Counted from the first letter of the stretch, positions 42,642-51,197 are shown. The stretch: 64,000 nt of DNA from Hyphomicrobiales bacterium (GCA_900473685.1 UCNE01000008.1:1-64000); one strand, 5' to 3'. Numbers and translations: made by a program. The notes: generated from the letters alone by a model not told the origin.

Positions 42642-43751
42642 CTAAATGCGCATCGGCATGATGATCATGTGGTTTTGGCCGTCGTTCGGCTTGCGGATGA
42701 TCGCGGGGCACTGGCTGTCGACGAATGCAATCTCGATCTGGTCGCTATCCATCGCGTCGAGCATGCTGGCGACGTAGGCGCCATTCCAACCGATGACGAC
42801 CTCGCCATTGGCAGTGGCAGGGATAGCGTCTTCAGCCTCGCCTTTTTCACCAGGTCTCATGCGCAGGTTCATCTCCCCGGCCGCGAGCGAGAAACGGACG
42901 GTGTTGCCTTTGTCGCTGTTGACGGACATGACGCGTGTGATGGCGTCCGCCAGACCTTTTCGGCTCAAGGATGCCGTGATCAGTGTTTCGGTAGGGGTCA
43001 GCCGCCGGTAGTCGGGGTAATCGGTGTCGAGCAGTTTGGTGATGATCGTGACATCGCCGAACTGGACCATCATCTTCTCGCTCGACAGCCGGATGTCGGC
43101 GTTGCCATCGTCCGGCAAGAGCTGGAACAGTGCGCTGACGGCGTCGGTCGGGATCGTCACCTTTGGCGCGCCCATCACCGGCTCATCTATATCCATCATC
43201 AACCGCTGAGACAGGCGGTAGCCATCGGTCCCTACAAACATCAGACCATCTTCCAAGGGATCAAGAAAAACCCCCTGCAGGTAGGGGCGGCCCTTGTCTG
43301 TGGAAGCAGCAAACTTCGTGGCCGCCAAGCATTTTTTGAGGCCAGCGATGCCAAGCCCGATCGTGTGGGTGAACCCGCTGTCGGAGAGTTTGTGATAATC
43401 CCGCGCCGGCAAGACTGGGATCCGGATCTTGGCGCGGCCGGACTTGATGTCGACGAAATCGAAGCGGCCGTCCGTGCTTGAATTTTCAAAACGAATCGGC
43501 CCTTCCGCCATTGCCTTGACGGCCTTGGAAATTTCTTCGCAAGGGGCGGTGAACTCGGTGAAATCATCCGACAGGGAAGCGGCGCAACGGATAGATATCT
43601 GCTTGTCCATATTCGTGCCGGTAAGGAGTAGGCCTTCATCAGCGCGTTCAAAGAGGACGTTTGCCCGGATCGGCACTGTCGGATTGCGCGTGATTGCGTT
43701 GCCCACCGCACCGAATGCTGCGACGAGCGATGACTTTTCAGCTTTGAACAT
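42642..43751 (-). CDS. dnaN: Phage-type DNA polymerase III beta sliding clamp
   Basis: A prophage-borne sliding clamp, which would tether the replicative polymerase to phage DNA. Three clamp-fold repeats are visible. The middle one contains FVGTDGYRLSQRLM, the classic TDGHRL motif with Tyr in place of His, and the C-terminus ends HMIIMPMRI, matching the M-P-M-R-x end of DnaN. I chose the ATG at 43751, which overlaps the upstream gene by 14 bp; a start at 43826 adds non-homologous sequence. 369 residues, as for host clamps, but the sequence is clearly divergent. It sits with ssb and an HD hydrolase in the leftward arm. Confidence 0.9.
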   Translation of the reverse strand: MFKAEKSSLVAAFGAVGNAITRNPTVPIRANVLFERADEGLLLTGTNMDKQISIRCAASLSDDFTEFTAPCEEISKAVKAMAEGPIRFENSSTDGRFDFVDIKSGRAKIRIPVLPARDYHKLSDSGFTHTIGLGIAGLKKCLAATKFAASTDKGRPYLQGVFLDPLEDGLMFVGTDGYRLSQRLMMDIDEPVMGAPKVTIPTDAVSALFQLLPDDGNADIRLSSEKMMVQFGDVTIITKLLDTDYPDYRRLTPTETLITASLSRKGLADAITRVMSVNSDKGNTVRFSLAAGEMNLRMRPGEKGEAEDAIPATANGEVVIGWNGAYVASMLDAMDSDQIEIAFVDSQCPAIIRKPNDGQNHMIIMPMRI

Positions 43752-44097
43752 GAGCGGGGATCCTATTGCCGGAGAGCAGATCGGCGATCGCACGTTCGTG
43801 CGAGGGGGGGGCAAGCCCGAATTCACGGGCCAGCTCTTCCATGGCCGCTTCGCAGTCGCCTTCGGCGATATAGCGATATGTCCGCTCCATGCGTTCGGCG
43901 TCAGAGGGATACAATTCCTCGTAGCGCTCGATCAGCTCGTCATCGTCGAAGTCCTTCAGCTCGACGTTGGTCGAGACTTCGATTGACAATGGGGGCAAGG
44001 ACTTCGGGTCGAAGCCGGTGGATTTAAGCCAATCACGAAGGCTTTTCTGCCGCGGGTTGGTGAAATCGATCGTCACGATTTTGCGGAAGACACCCAT
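43738..44097 (-). CDS. Unknown prophage protein between ssb and the clamp gene (119 aa)
   Basis: A 119-residue acidic protein with a helical second half (DDDELIERYEELYPSDAERM, then GDCEAAMEELAREFGLAPPS). No family recognised. Its ATG is 3 bp after the ssb stop and its 3' end overlaps the clamp gene by 14 bp, so it is likely to be translated with the replication genes. Confidence 0.65.
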   Translation of the reverse strand: MGVFRKIVTIDFTNPRQKSLRDWLKSTGFDPKSLPPLSIEVSTNVELKDFDDDELIERYEELYPSDAERMERTYRYIAEGDCEAAMEELAREFGLAPPSHERAIADLLSGNRIPAHVQS

Positions 44098-44100
44098 GGA

Positions 44101-44613
44101 CTATCTCCATTCCGGCGCGAAAGGGATATCGTCATCCATGTCCCGCGCGAAACTGCCGCCTGTGGATCCTGAAGTGGGCCGGGAGGTTGATCCGGCTGCC
44201 CGGTCACCATCGTAGCCATAATCACCGGCGCCATTGCCGCCGGGCTTGTAGCCGGAGCCGTCACCCTTGCCGAGCATCGTCAGGATAGCGTTGTAACCCT
44301 GCAGGACAATCTCGGTGGAGTAGCGATCCTGCCCGTCCTTGTCCTGCCACTTCCGCGTCTTGATCTGGCCCTCGACGAAGACCTGCGAGCCCTTTTTGAG
44401 ATATTTCTCCACAACGCCGCACAGCGCCTCGTTGAATATGACAACGCGGTGCCACTCAGTGATTTCCTTGCGGTCACCCGTCGTTTTGTCGCGCCAACTT
44501 TCGGAGGTGGCGATTGACAAGGTGGCGATCGGGCGGCCGTCCTGGGTGCGGCGGATTTCGGGATCCTGGCCGAGGTGGCCGATAAGGGTGGCGCGGTTCA
44601 TTGACCCGGACAT
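44101..44613 (-). CDS. ssb: Phage single-stranded DNA-binding protein
   Basis: Binds single-stranded DNA during phage replication and recombination. The OB fold covers residues 1-110 ([20 protein letters not shown], then [20 protein letters not shown] and [13 protein letters not shown]). A Gly-rich linker follows, then the acidic tail, where the usual terminal DDDIPF is followed by five further residues (APEWR), an atypical end. I chose the ATG at 44613, 2 bp after the previous stop, with GAGG upstream. 170 residues. Confidence 0.93.
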   Translation of the reverse strand: MSGSMNRATLIGHLGQDPEIRRTQDGRPIATLSIATSESWRDKTTGDRKEITEWHRVVIFNEALCGVVEKYLKKGSQVFVEGQIKTRKWQDKDGQDRYSTEIVLQGYNAILTMLGKGDGSGYKPGGNGAGDYGYDGDRAAGSTSRPTSGSTGGSFARDMDDDIPFAPEWR

Positions 44614-44615
44614 GG

Positions 44616-45287
44616 TTACCTCAGAGCTCTGGCAACGGCGGAGAGCGATGCCTGTTGAAGAATACGGTCCTCGCCAATCAAGCGATAAGCGAGGTTCTTG
44701 AATTCCCGTTCGGCGCGGTCCGCCTTCCATGGCTTTATTTCGCCGGTGGTCTTTGGTCTGTTCCATCTCGGGAATTTGGCAGCGGCGCCCGGACCGAACA
44801 GAGCAACCGCCTCAGCGACGAGCATGCGACCGTCCATATCCTTCAACAGCTTGCGCTGATGATTTGTCCAGCGCGCCGGGCCAGGCAGGTCGGCGGCTTC
44901 ATAGATCGCCTCGTCCCATCCGGCCTTGCATTGCGCGATGGCGTCGAGCAGCTGTGGCGAGCCGGCCCGCTTTGCAAAAAGCTGGGCAGCTGGCGTAATG
45001 AGATCGCCGAGGATCCATTCGTGTGCGTCATGCAAAAGGAACAGACGGGCGGGCAGTGTGCCATGGCGTTCGTTGATCATCGCCTGTGCGCCCATGGTGC
45101 AGTGCTGCGCCACCGACAGGGCGGGCCCATCGTTGCGGCCGTTGAAGCGGGCGATCTTGGAAAGCGTGTTGGCAATCTCGTGAAAACAGACGACAGCGGC
45201 ATCCGGCTGCGCCATGTCGATGACGGATCCGCCGTTCCAGACAGTGAGAACGCTATCGGCGCAGAGGCGCGGCAGGGCAATGGTCAT
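44616..45287 (-). CDS. HD-domain phosphohydrolase
   Basis: A metal-dependent HD hydrolase similar to YfbR-type 5'-deoxynucleotidases. The ligands appear in order: His in [11 protein letters not shown], the HD pair in [14 protein letters not shown], and a later Asp in the [10 protein letters not shown] region. Family members act on nucleotides, so a role in adjusting the dNTP pool for phage DNA synthesis is likely. Transcribed with ssb; the ATG overlaps the previous gene's stop by 1 bp. 223 residues. Confidence 0.85.
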   Translation of the reverse strand: MTIALPRLCADSVLTVWNGGSVIDMAQPDAAVVCFHEIANTLSKIARFNGRNDGPALSVAQHCTMGAQAMINERHGTLPARLFLLHDAHEWILGDLITPAAQLFAKRAGSPQLLDAIAQCKAGWDEAIYEAADLPGPARWTNHQRKLLKDMDGRMLVAEAVALFGPGAAAKFPRWNRPKTTGEIKPWKADRAEREFKNLAYRLIGEDRILQQASLSAVARALR

Positions 45288-45562
45288 CAGCGGCTCCAGA
45301 GGCAGGCGTTGAGATATGGTGGCCAGTCGGGGAACTCGACTGCGAGCGTGGCGCGATCCTGCTCGCGCCAGAGATTGAGAAAGCGTGTGCTCTGGCCGGC
45401 ATAAAGCTGGCTGGCGAAATCAGCGGCTGCATGCCCTTCGGCCACCGCGTCGTGCAGTGCGACCCGATGGAACTGCCGAAAGAACAGCAAGGCCAGCGCC
45501 TGGCTGACGATGACGAGACACGCGGCGCCAAGCAGAAAGGCCGATGGTTCCGGCGCGCTCAT
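45287..45562 (-). CDS. Small unknown prophage protein with one membrane segment (91 aa)
   Basis: A 91-residue protein opening with a hydrophobic helix (AFLLGAACLVIVSQALALLF) and a polar remainder (HAAADFASQLYAGQSTRFLN). I chose the ATG at 45562, which overlaps the preceding small gene by 4 bp, over a longer frame from 45670. No family recognised. Confidence 0.6.
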   Translation of the reverse strand: MSAPEPSAFLLGAACLVIVSQALALLFFRQFHRVALHDAVAEGHAAADFASQLYAGQSTRFLNLWREQDRATLAVEFPDWPPYLNACLWSR

Positions 45563-45732
45563 ACGCGGTCCGCCATGGCGATCTGCCGGTCGAGTTCCAC
45601 CGCGGCCGATCCGGTCGCGTAGACCAGATGCAACATGAGCAGAACAGCCGCCGCCCACAGCATCGGGCACGCGGCGGCAATGGCGCGATACGGACGCTGG
45701 GGGCGGGGCAGCACGATGACGGGAGGGGTCAC
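45559..45732 (-). CDS. Very small membrane protein in the leftward arm (57 aa)
   Basis: A 57-codon frame from a GTG at 45732. The product has one membrane helix (CPMLWAAAVLLMLHLVYATG) followed by a short tail (AAVELDRQIAMADRV). The stop overlaps the next ATG by 4 bp, typical of this operon. The start is uncertain because the Shine-Dalgarno is weak and the frame is open far upstream. Confidence 0.5.
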   Translation of the reverse strand: MTPPVIVLPRPQRPYRAIAAACPMLWAAAVLLMLHLVYATGSAAVELDRQIAMADRV

Positions 45733-45825
45733 GCGTGCGCCGAATGGGGTGAAATGGACCGCATCATCTTGCGCACTTGAAAGTTGAGTGTCACAAATCC
45801 CGCCTACGTCTTTGCGGGGGAGAAG

Positions 45826-46194
45826 ATGGGGCGATTCATCCTGATTAGTTTTGGTCTCTTGGTGACCTTGTTCGTGGTCGGATCTATCGTTAGAGGACAT
45901 CCCAACAAAGAGATCGCGTCCGCATGTCGCGATGGGAAGGTAGATCCCAAGGCCATTCTGCAGAGTTGGACGGATGTTGGGGTTATCCGCAACATTAGGA
46001 AGGCTGATCGACAGGCCACCGTCGAGGTCAGATCCAAAACGTGGGAGACGATCGGCAATAGCGCCAAAATATCGATTGGGGTCGCTGCATATTGTGAAGT
46101 GATCGACAACACGGGAAGAGCAGTTGTCACGATTGAGGGTAGCCGTATGGAAACCCTCGGGTCTGTCGTCGATGGCAATTGGTTCTCGCCTTGA
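45826..46194 (+). CDS. Membrane-anchored protein, inverted in the leftward arm (122 aa)
   Basis: A 122-residue protein with an N-terminal membrane segment (FILISFGLLVTLFVVGSIV) and a soluble remainder of about 95 residues that would face the periplasm. I chose the ATG at 45826, which has GGGGGAGAAG directly upstream. It is the only + strand gene between two leftward genes, so it has its own promoter and may be expressed in the lysogen. This resembles moron genes such as superinfection-exclusion proteins. I know no family match. Confidence 0.65.
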   Translation: MGRFILISFGLLVTLFVVGSIVRGHPNKEIASACRDGKVDPKAILQSWTDVGVIRNIRKADRQATVEVRSKTWETIGNSAKISIGVAAYCEVIDNTGRAVVTIEGSRMETLGSVVDGNWFSP

Positions 46195-46199
46195 GTTGA

Positions 46200-46439
46200 T
46201 CATCGCGCCACCTGCCGGATCGACTGGCGGCGAGCAATTGCCATTGCAACTGGGGAAAGTCGGATGACGCTATTTTTCGTCCATCCGCGCTCAATCAACG
46301 CTTCAACGGATACGTTCTGACCGCCGAAAGCCATTTCGCGCATGTCACTGGCCATGCGTTCTTCTTGGCTACGGGCGCATGGAGGCGCAACTCCGATCTT
46401 CGAGGCTGCGGTTTCCTTAAAGCTTAAATAGCGGATCAT
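46200..46439 (-). CDS. Small unknown prophage protein downstream of the left operators (79 aa)
   Basis: A 79-residue protein (MIRYLSFKETAASKIGVAPP at the start, Arg-rich end AIARRQSIRQVAR). No family recognised. It is the first leftward gene after the operator pair at 46470-46537, so it may be the first gene under repressor control on that side. Confidence 0.55.
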   Translation of the reverse strand: MIRYLSFKETAASKIGVAPPCARSQEERMASDMREMAFGGQNVSVEALIERGWTKNSVIRLSPVAMAIARRQSIRQVAR

Positions 46440-46469
46440 GGTCTGGCCCTCTGTTAAGGGTCAAACCTT

Positions 46470-46484
46470 ATGCGCATACGTATA
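46470..46484. promoter_or_regulatory. Repressor operator-like repeat, copy 1
   Basis: ATGCGCATACGTATA, matching the copy at 47250-47264 in 13 of 15 positions. It lies about 30 bp before the leftward 79-aa gene. Very likely bound by the S24 repressor and/or the Cro-like protein. Confidence 0.65.
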
Positions 46485-46523
46485 GATAATCAAGCGCAAA
46501 AATATTCGTTGTCGGATAATTTA

Positions 46524-46537
46524 AACGCAAACGTATT
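46524..46537. promoter_or_regulatory. Repressor operator-like repeat, copy 2
   Basis: AACGCAAACGTATT, similar to the copy at 47223-47236. It lies about 32 bp after the end of the repressor gene, on the leftward promoter side. Confidence 0.6.
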
Positions 46538-46568
46538 GCGGGGGTTACCTTCGTGGAGGGGAGCTGCC

Positions 46569-47186
46569 TTAGATTCCTCCGTCTCGGGCCACCTTGTTTA
46601 ATGAAGATCTTGGTAGAACGGCGAAGATTTCGCCTATCCATTCCACGCCGACGTCCTCAATGGGCGCAGCGTTCCAGGATAGCAAATTTACACCAGAAGC
46701 GCCTCTCATAATGGTTTTGATAAAGCGGCGTCCATCGGTCGTTCTAACGGCCGCCTCCTCGCCGTAGAAGGCGTGCACGGGACGCTTTTGCTCCCGGTAA
46801 ACGATCACAACGGCGCCGTGTTTGTAAACCGGCAGCATGGAGTCGCCATTGACCTCGAATGCAATCATTTCATCGGGAAGCGGAAAGGGAACCATTATCT
46901 GGTCTAGCCCCTCAGGAGGAACCTGTTCAAAATCTGGCTGAATTTCCGCGCCGGCGCCAATACGGCCCATAAGTGGGATTGCAGATTCCAGTTCGGAAAT
47001 TCCACCATCCTTCACTACCTCCGAATAGAGGCTGTTGATCGCGTCACGCATTTCCCCTCGCGGATCGGACCCCTTGAACCAGCGGCTAACTGTCGCCTGT
47101 GTGGTGTCTAGCCTTTCCGCCAGCTGTGTCTGGCTCCAATCTGTCGCCCAAAGGATCGCCTGTAACTTTTCGCGGATCGTAATCAT
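46569..47186 (-). CDS. Phage repressor, HTH plus S24 (LexA-like) peptidase
   Basis: CI-type repressor that keeps the prophage silent and is inactivated by RecA-stimulated self-cleavage. The N-terminal HTH is QTQLAERLDTTQATVSRWFK. The hinge holds an Ala-Gly cleavage site (RIGAGAEI). The S24 catalytic Ser lies in EVNGDSMLPVYKHG, and the Lys in RFIKTIMRG. I chose the ATG at 47186; a longer frame starts at 47225 inside an operator. 205 residues. It is divergent from the Cro-like gene. Confidence 0.94.
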   Translation of the reverse strand: MITIREKLQAILWATDWSQTQLAERLDTTQATVSRWFKGSDPRGEMRDAINSLYSEVVKDGGISELESAIPLMGRIGAGAEIQPDFEQVPPEGLDQIMVPFPLPDEMIAFEVNGDSMLPVYKHGAVVIVYREQKRPVHAFYGEEAAVRTTDGRRFIKTIMRGASGVNLLSWNAAPIEDVGVEWIGEIFAVLPRSSLNKVARDGGI

Positions 47187-47222
47187 GCGCACACCACACC
47201 ACTGTCCGGCGGAAAAGTGAAA

Positions 47223-47264
47223 CACGCAAGCGTATAGAGATTGACAACTATGCGTATTCGTATA
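47223..47264. promoter_or_regulatory. Right operator pair between repressor and Cro-like gene
   Basis: Two operator-like copies: CACGCAAGCGTATA at 47223-47236 and ATGCGTATTCGTATA at 47250-47264. A TTGACA at 47241-47246 lies between them, so the second copy overlaps the expected rightward promoter. The Cro-like gene starts at 47276, close to the presumed transcript start. Confidence 0.7.
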
Positions 47265-47275
47265 GTTTTGGACAA

Positions 47276-47494
47276 ATGAACATCATACGGTCCATACGCT
47301 TGAACCTGTTCAAGGTTACTCAGTCGGAGATGGCGACGATTGTCGGCGTCACTCAGGCGACGGTCTCGCGCTGGGAAAATGGTATTGCGCCGGCTCTCGA
47401 CGATCTGATTGCTATCCGCTCTGCAGCACTGGAAAGGCGTCTGCCATGGGATGATCGATTGTTCTTTGAGCCTGCGAGTGAGGCTGCGGAATGA
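47276..47494 (+). CDS. Cro-like HTH regulator
   Basis: A 72-residue helix-turn-helix protein (FKVTQSEMATIVGVTQATVS, then RWENGIAPALDDL), the usual Cro/CI-type partner that opposes the repressor in the lytic switch. It starts 12 bp after an operator copy, with no room for a normal Shine-Dalgarno leader, so it may be a nearly leaderless transcript. First gene of the rightward arm. Confidence 0.85.
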   Translation: MNIIRSIRLNLFKVTQSEMATIVGVTQATVSRWENGIAPALDDLIAIRSAALERRLPWDDRLFFEPASEAAE

Positions 47495-47610
47495 TTTGGC
47501 GATTCTCACGTGGTCCCCCTTGATCTGATGGGCTGACCTTACGGGCGCGGAGAACGCCGATCACTGAAAGATTTTTCGAAACGATTTCCTTGATTTGCAG
47601 GGAGGATTAC

Positions 47611-48084
47611 GTGCGCTCAATTTCCGACAAGCAGGGGATGACCCTCAAAGCTGCGACGCGCCGGTCGGTCGACATGGCAGGCGGTGGCGATGCGCTGCAG
47701 CACGTGACACGCGTCAAGGCAGGCAATCTCTCGAAGTACGGATCCACCAACGAAGAGAACGGCGACAAGTTCATGCCGATCGATGTTGCTGTCGAGGCGG
47801 ATATTGAGGCGGGTTCGCCGATCATCCTGACGGCGATGGCGGAGATCCTCGGGTACCAGGTCGTTCCCGGTGGCGAGACGCGCTCGGCCGACTTCAAACC
47901 GCTCACCGTGAAGGACGCGCTGCGGATCGCCAATGAGGCGGCCGACGTGGTGAAGGCCATCACTTCGGCGCTTGAGGGCGACGACAGGATCGACACCGCC
48001 GAGGAACGCGACATAACGCGGGAAATCGATGAGACCATAGGTGCGCTTATGGATGTTATGCGCCGCCTGAAGGTGCGCGCATGA
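47611..48084 (+). CDS. CII-like phage regulatory protein
   Basis: A 157-residue protein whose N-terminal part resembles phage CII-family regulators (LKAATRRSVDMAGGGDALQH, then KAGNLSKYGSTNE); the remainder is helical and acidic with a C-terminal coiled coil. I chose the GTG at 47611, which has a strong GGGAGGA; a TTG at 47590 lies before that signal. It overlaps the next gene by 4 bp. Probably controls early rightward or lysogeny genes. The family assignment rests on resemblance only. Confidence 0.65.
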   Translation: MRSISDKQGMTLKAATRRSVDMAGGGDALQHVTRVKAGNLSKYGSTNEENGDKFMPIDVAVEADIEAGSPIILTAMAEILGYQVVPGGETRSADFKPLTVKDALRIANEAADVVKAITSALEGDDRIDTAEERDITREIDETIGALMDVMRRLKVRA

Positions 48085-48353
48085 CCAGCAACGTCTATTT
48101 CAACTCCATCGATCCGAAGACGATAACCCGTCGCGCGGTCCGATCGGCCCTGCCTGTGTGTGGCCGCGGCCGCCATCTCTTGCGCATGGCTGTCCGGGAC
48201 GGAAGCGTCCAGATTGGAAGCCTCGCCGACCGGGTGGCCATCGATCCGGTGATCGCCAACGGATACGCGCTAGAAAGCGATCTGCCCCGTGGCGAGATCA
48301 CACCGACCGAAAAAGGCCGCGGCTATCTGTTCGCACTGGCGAGGGTCGAATGA
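48081..48353 (+). CDS. Unknown prophage protein (90 aa)
   Basis: A 90-residue protein, mostly basic in the first half (RRAVRSALPVCGRGRHLLRM) and mixed after that. No family recognised. It is coupled by 4-bp overlaps to both neighbours, at the start of an operon that runs to 54976 or beyond. Confidence 0.65.
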   Translation: MTSNVYFNSIDPKTITRRAVRSALPVCGRGRHLLRMAVRDGSVQIGSLADRVAIDPVIANGYALESDLPRGEITPTEKGRGYLFALARVE

Positions 48354-48805
48354 TGAGGCGCGGTACTCTTTACCTCAGCATCGGTGATCGAAAGCTTCTG
48401 ACAGGTATCCGGCGTGAGGCCGTGCGCCTGAATTGCGATCCGGTCGATTTCGTCGTGGCGCTGTTGGTGACGGTCGTGCGCGACAAGATGAGCGACAGCA
48501 TCCTGGACGGCGACAGGCCCGAAGACATCGCAACACCGTACCGGCTGTCACGTCGTGACGAGGGGCTGACGGCGCGTCAATACGCCATTCTCGACTGGAT
48601 CGCAGCGGAAATGAAAAAGGCGGACCTCAAGGCTCTCGCCTGCACCTATCAGGAGATCGCCGACGCGCTCGGTTTTGGGGCGTCGATTGTTTTCAAAGCG
48701 GCACGAGCACTGGAGCGAAAGGGGATGATCTCGGTCGAAAGACCGTTTCGACGTTGCGACCGCTCGCTCTGGATGATCCTGCCCAAGCAGGAGTTTGCGT
48801 CATGA
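48350..48805 (+). CDS. Winged-helix prophage protein (151 aa)
   Basis: A 151-residue protein. The C-terminal half has a winged-helix look (CTYQEIADALGFGASIVFKA, then ALERKGMISVERPFRR), suggesting DNA binding; the N-terminal half is helical. The start codon overlaps the previous stop (ATGATG, either ATG possible). It overlaps the helicase gene by 4 bp. Probable regulator or replication-initiation helper. Confidence 0.65.
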   Translation: MMRRGTLYLSIGDRKLLTGIRREAVRLNCDPVDFVVALLVTVVRDKMSDSILDGDRPEDIATPYRLSRRDEGLTARQYAILDWIAAEMKKADLKALACTYQEIADALGFGASIVFKAARALERKGMISVERPFRRCDRSLWMILPKQEFAS

Positions 48806-50196
48806 GACATGAAGCCTACGAACAGTTTCTCGATCGCAAACGGATCAGCGATCCAACGACGGGAATTGAAGGTTCCGTTGCACTTCCCGAATACCTCTTT
48901 CCTCATCAGGCCGACATCACCCGATGGGCGTTGCGGCGGGGCAGGGCGGCGATCTTTGCCGGGACTGGCCTCGGAAAGACGCTGATGGAGCTGGTGTGGG
49001 CATTTGAAGTGTCCCGATTTACCGGCAAGCCTGTCCTGCTTCTTGCGCCGCTCGCGGTCTCGCATCAGCATCAGACCGAGGCTGGCAAGTTCGGGATTGG
49101 CGCTCAGGTTGTACAGTCCAACTCTGGCAATGCCATCGATGTGACGAACTATCAGAAGCTCGACCACTTCGATTTGTCTGGTTTCGGCGGTGTCGCTCTC
49201 GATGAAAGCTCGATCCTCAAGAATGTTGACGGTCACTACCGGACGCGTCTTATTCGCGAATGCGCACACTTGCCGTTCCGCCTGGCGGCGACCGCGACGC
49301 CGGCGCCGAACGATTTCATGGAACTGGGCAATCACGCCGAATTTCTCGGCATCATGTCCTATTCCGACATGCTGGCGACGTTCTTCGTGCATGACGGCGG
49401 CGATACGCGCAAATGGCGCCTGAAGGGTCACGCGGAAAGCGAGTTCTGGAAGTGGATGGCGTCATGGGCCGTGATGCTGCGCAAGCCGTCCGATCTCGGA
49501 TACTCCGATGAAGGCTATGACCTGCCGCCATTGAATTATCATCACCATAAGGTCGCCGTCGACTACCAGCCGAGTTTCGAGACGGGGACATTGTTTCCGA
49601 TGGAAGCAAAGACCCTGCAGGAACGGCAGGCGGCACGCCGCGACAGTGTCGGTGACCGGGTGTCGCTGGCAGCAGCGATCACTCCGTCGGACCGGCCGTT
49701 CGTATGGTGGTGCAATCTCAATAGCGAAGCCGACGCGCTGGCCAAGGCGATCCCCGGGTCGGTCAACCTCTCCGGGGCTGATGCTGATGAGGCCAAGGTC
49801 CGCAAAATGGTGGATTTCACCGAAGGCCGTATCCGGACTTTGATCACCAAGGCATCGATTGCCGGTTTCGGCATGAACTGGCAGCACTGTGCCGATACCG
49901 GTTTCGTCGGCCTGAATGACAGTTTCGAGCAGGTTTATCAGGCCAACCGCCGCTTCTGGCGCTTTGGGCAGACCAAGCCGGTCAATAGCCATTTCATCGC
50001 TTCCGAGCTGGAAGGCGCGGTCGTTTCCAATCTGCGCCGCAAGGAAGCCGACGCCGAACGAATGGCATCGGAAATGGTGCGCCATATGGCTGACCTTTCC
50101 AGCGCCGAGGTGCGCGGATCCATCCGCGAACGGCCGCACTATGCGCCCTCCATTCCCATGACGCTTCCCTCCTGGATCAAGGACCGTGCTGCATGA
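48802..50196 (+). CDS. Phage SF2 (SNF2-like) DNA helicase
   Basis: A 464-residue helicase of a type common in temperate phages. Walker A is FAGTGLGKTLMELV, Walker B is VALDESSILKN, motif III is LAATATPAPNDFMELGNHAE, and the C-terminal lobe has the SNF2-type arginine-finger region QVYQANRRFWRFGQTKPVN. I chose the ATG at 48802 because AGGAG lies upstream. Located before two methyltransferase genes, it may act in phage DNA replication, recombination or together with the methylase. Overlaps its neighbours by 4 bp. Confidence 0.85.
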   Translation: MRHEAYEQFLDRKRISDPTTGIEGSVALPEYLFPHQADITRWALRRGRAAIFAGTGLGKTLMELVWAFEVSRFTGKPVLLLAPLAVSHQHQTEAGKFGIGAQVVQSNSGNAIDVTNYQKLDHFDLSGFGGVALDESSILKNVDGHYRTRLIRECAHLPFRLAATATPAPNDFMELGNHAEFLGIMSYSDMLATFFVHDGGDTRKWRLKGHAESEFWKWMASWAVMLRKPSDLGYSDEGYDLPPLNYHHHKVAVDYQPSFETGTLFPMEAKTLQERQAARRDSVGDRVSLAAAITPSDRPFVWWCNLNSEADALAKAIPGSVNLSGADADEAKVRKMVDFTEGRIRTLITKASIAGFGMNWQHCADTGFVGLNDSFEQVYQANRRFWRFGQTKPVNSHFIASELEGAVVSNLRRKEADAERMASEMVRHMADLSSAEVRGSIRERPHYAPSIPMTLPSWIKDRAA

Positions 50197-51197
50197 ACGC
50201 CAAAGCCGTCGATCAGGTCATCACCGACCGTTACGCCCTTTACCAGGGCGATGCCTGCGATCTCATCCGTGCCGTGCCGCACGACAGTGTCCATTTCGGG
50301 ATTCATTCCCCGCCGTTCGAGGGGCTCTACAAATTCTCCAACTTCGATCGCGATATCTCGAACAACGAGGGCGCTTTGTTCTGGGAACACTATGGTTTCC
50401 TGATTTCGGAGCTGTTGCGGGTCACGCGCGAGGGTCGTATTCATTCCGTCCATTGCATGCAGCTGCCGACGAGCAAGGCCCGCAACGGCCATACCGGCAT
50501 GCGGGATTTCCGCGGCGAGATCATCCGGGCTTACGAGGCGGCCGGCTGGATCTTTCATAGCGAAGTCTGCATCTGGAAGGATCCCGTCGTTGCGCAGCAG
50601 CGCACAAAGTCGATCCGCCTGCTGCACAAGCAGATCGTCAAGGACTCGACGATGTCGGGGATGGGGCTCGCCGATTACATCGTGTCGTTCCGCAAGCCTG
50701 GACCGAACCTCGATCCGGTTTCCGGGATGTTCGACGTTTTTTACGGCGATGGTCTGGATATCAGCCAGGACGGCTACGAGGTCTATTGCCGGAGCCTGGA
50801 GCCAAACCAGAAGCCGTGGCCCTTGGAGATGTGGCGGTCCATTCTGGTTTGGCAGCGCTATGCGTCGCCGGTCTGGATGGATATCCGCCAGACGCGAACC
50901 CTGCAGTATCGTGCCGGTCGTGATCACAAGGATGAACAGCACATCTCGCCGCTGCAGCTCGACGTAATCGAGCGGTGTCTCGATCTCTGGTCGGCACCCG
51001 GCGAAACAATCCTCACCCCGTTCCTCGGTATCGGTAGCGAGGTCTATTGCTCGGCCGATATGGGGCGCAAGGGCATCGGGTTCGAGTTGAAGCCGAGCTA
51101 TTTCAAGCAAGCGGTGCGCAACCTGGCCGAGCTCGACAAGCCGGAAGATCAGCGCCTGTTCGAGGATCCTGAGATCGTGGAGGAGTTGGCAGAATGA
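50193..51197 (+). CDS. Phage DNA methyltransferase (N6-adenine or N4-cytosine)
   Basis: A 334-residue SAM-dependent amino methyltransferase. Catalytic motif IV is HSPPF (SPPF form, seen in N4-cytosine and some N6-adenine enzymes), and motif I lies near the C-terminus (TPFLGIGSEVYCSADMGRKG). The order IV then I is beta-class. No restriction partner is seen, so the methylase probably protects phage DNA from host restriction or alters regulation. Its ATG overlaps the helicase stop by 4 bp. Confidence 0.86.
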   Translation: MNAKAVDQVITDRYALYQGDACDLIRAVPHDSVHFGIHSPPFEGLYKFSNFDRDISNNEGALFWEHYGFLISELLRVTREGRIHSVHCMQLPTSKARNGHTGMRDFRGEIIRAYEAAGWIFHSEVCIWKDPVVAQQRTKSIRLLHKQIVKDSTMSGMGLADYIVSFRKPGPNLDPVSGMFDVFYGDGLDISQDGYEVYCRSLEPNQKPWPLEMWRSILVWQRYASPVWMDIRQTRTLQYRAGRDHKDEQHISPLQLDVIERCLDLWSAPGETILTPFLGIGSEVYCSADMGRKGIGFELKPSYFKQAVRNLAELDKPEDQRLFEDPEIVEELAE

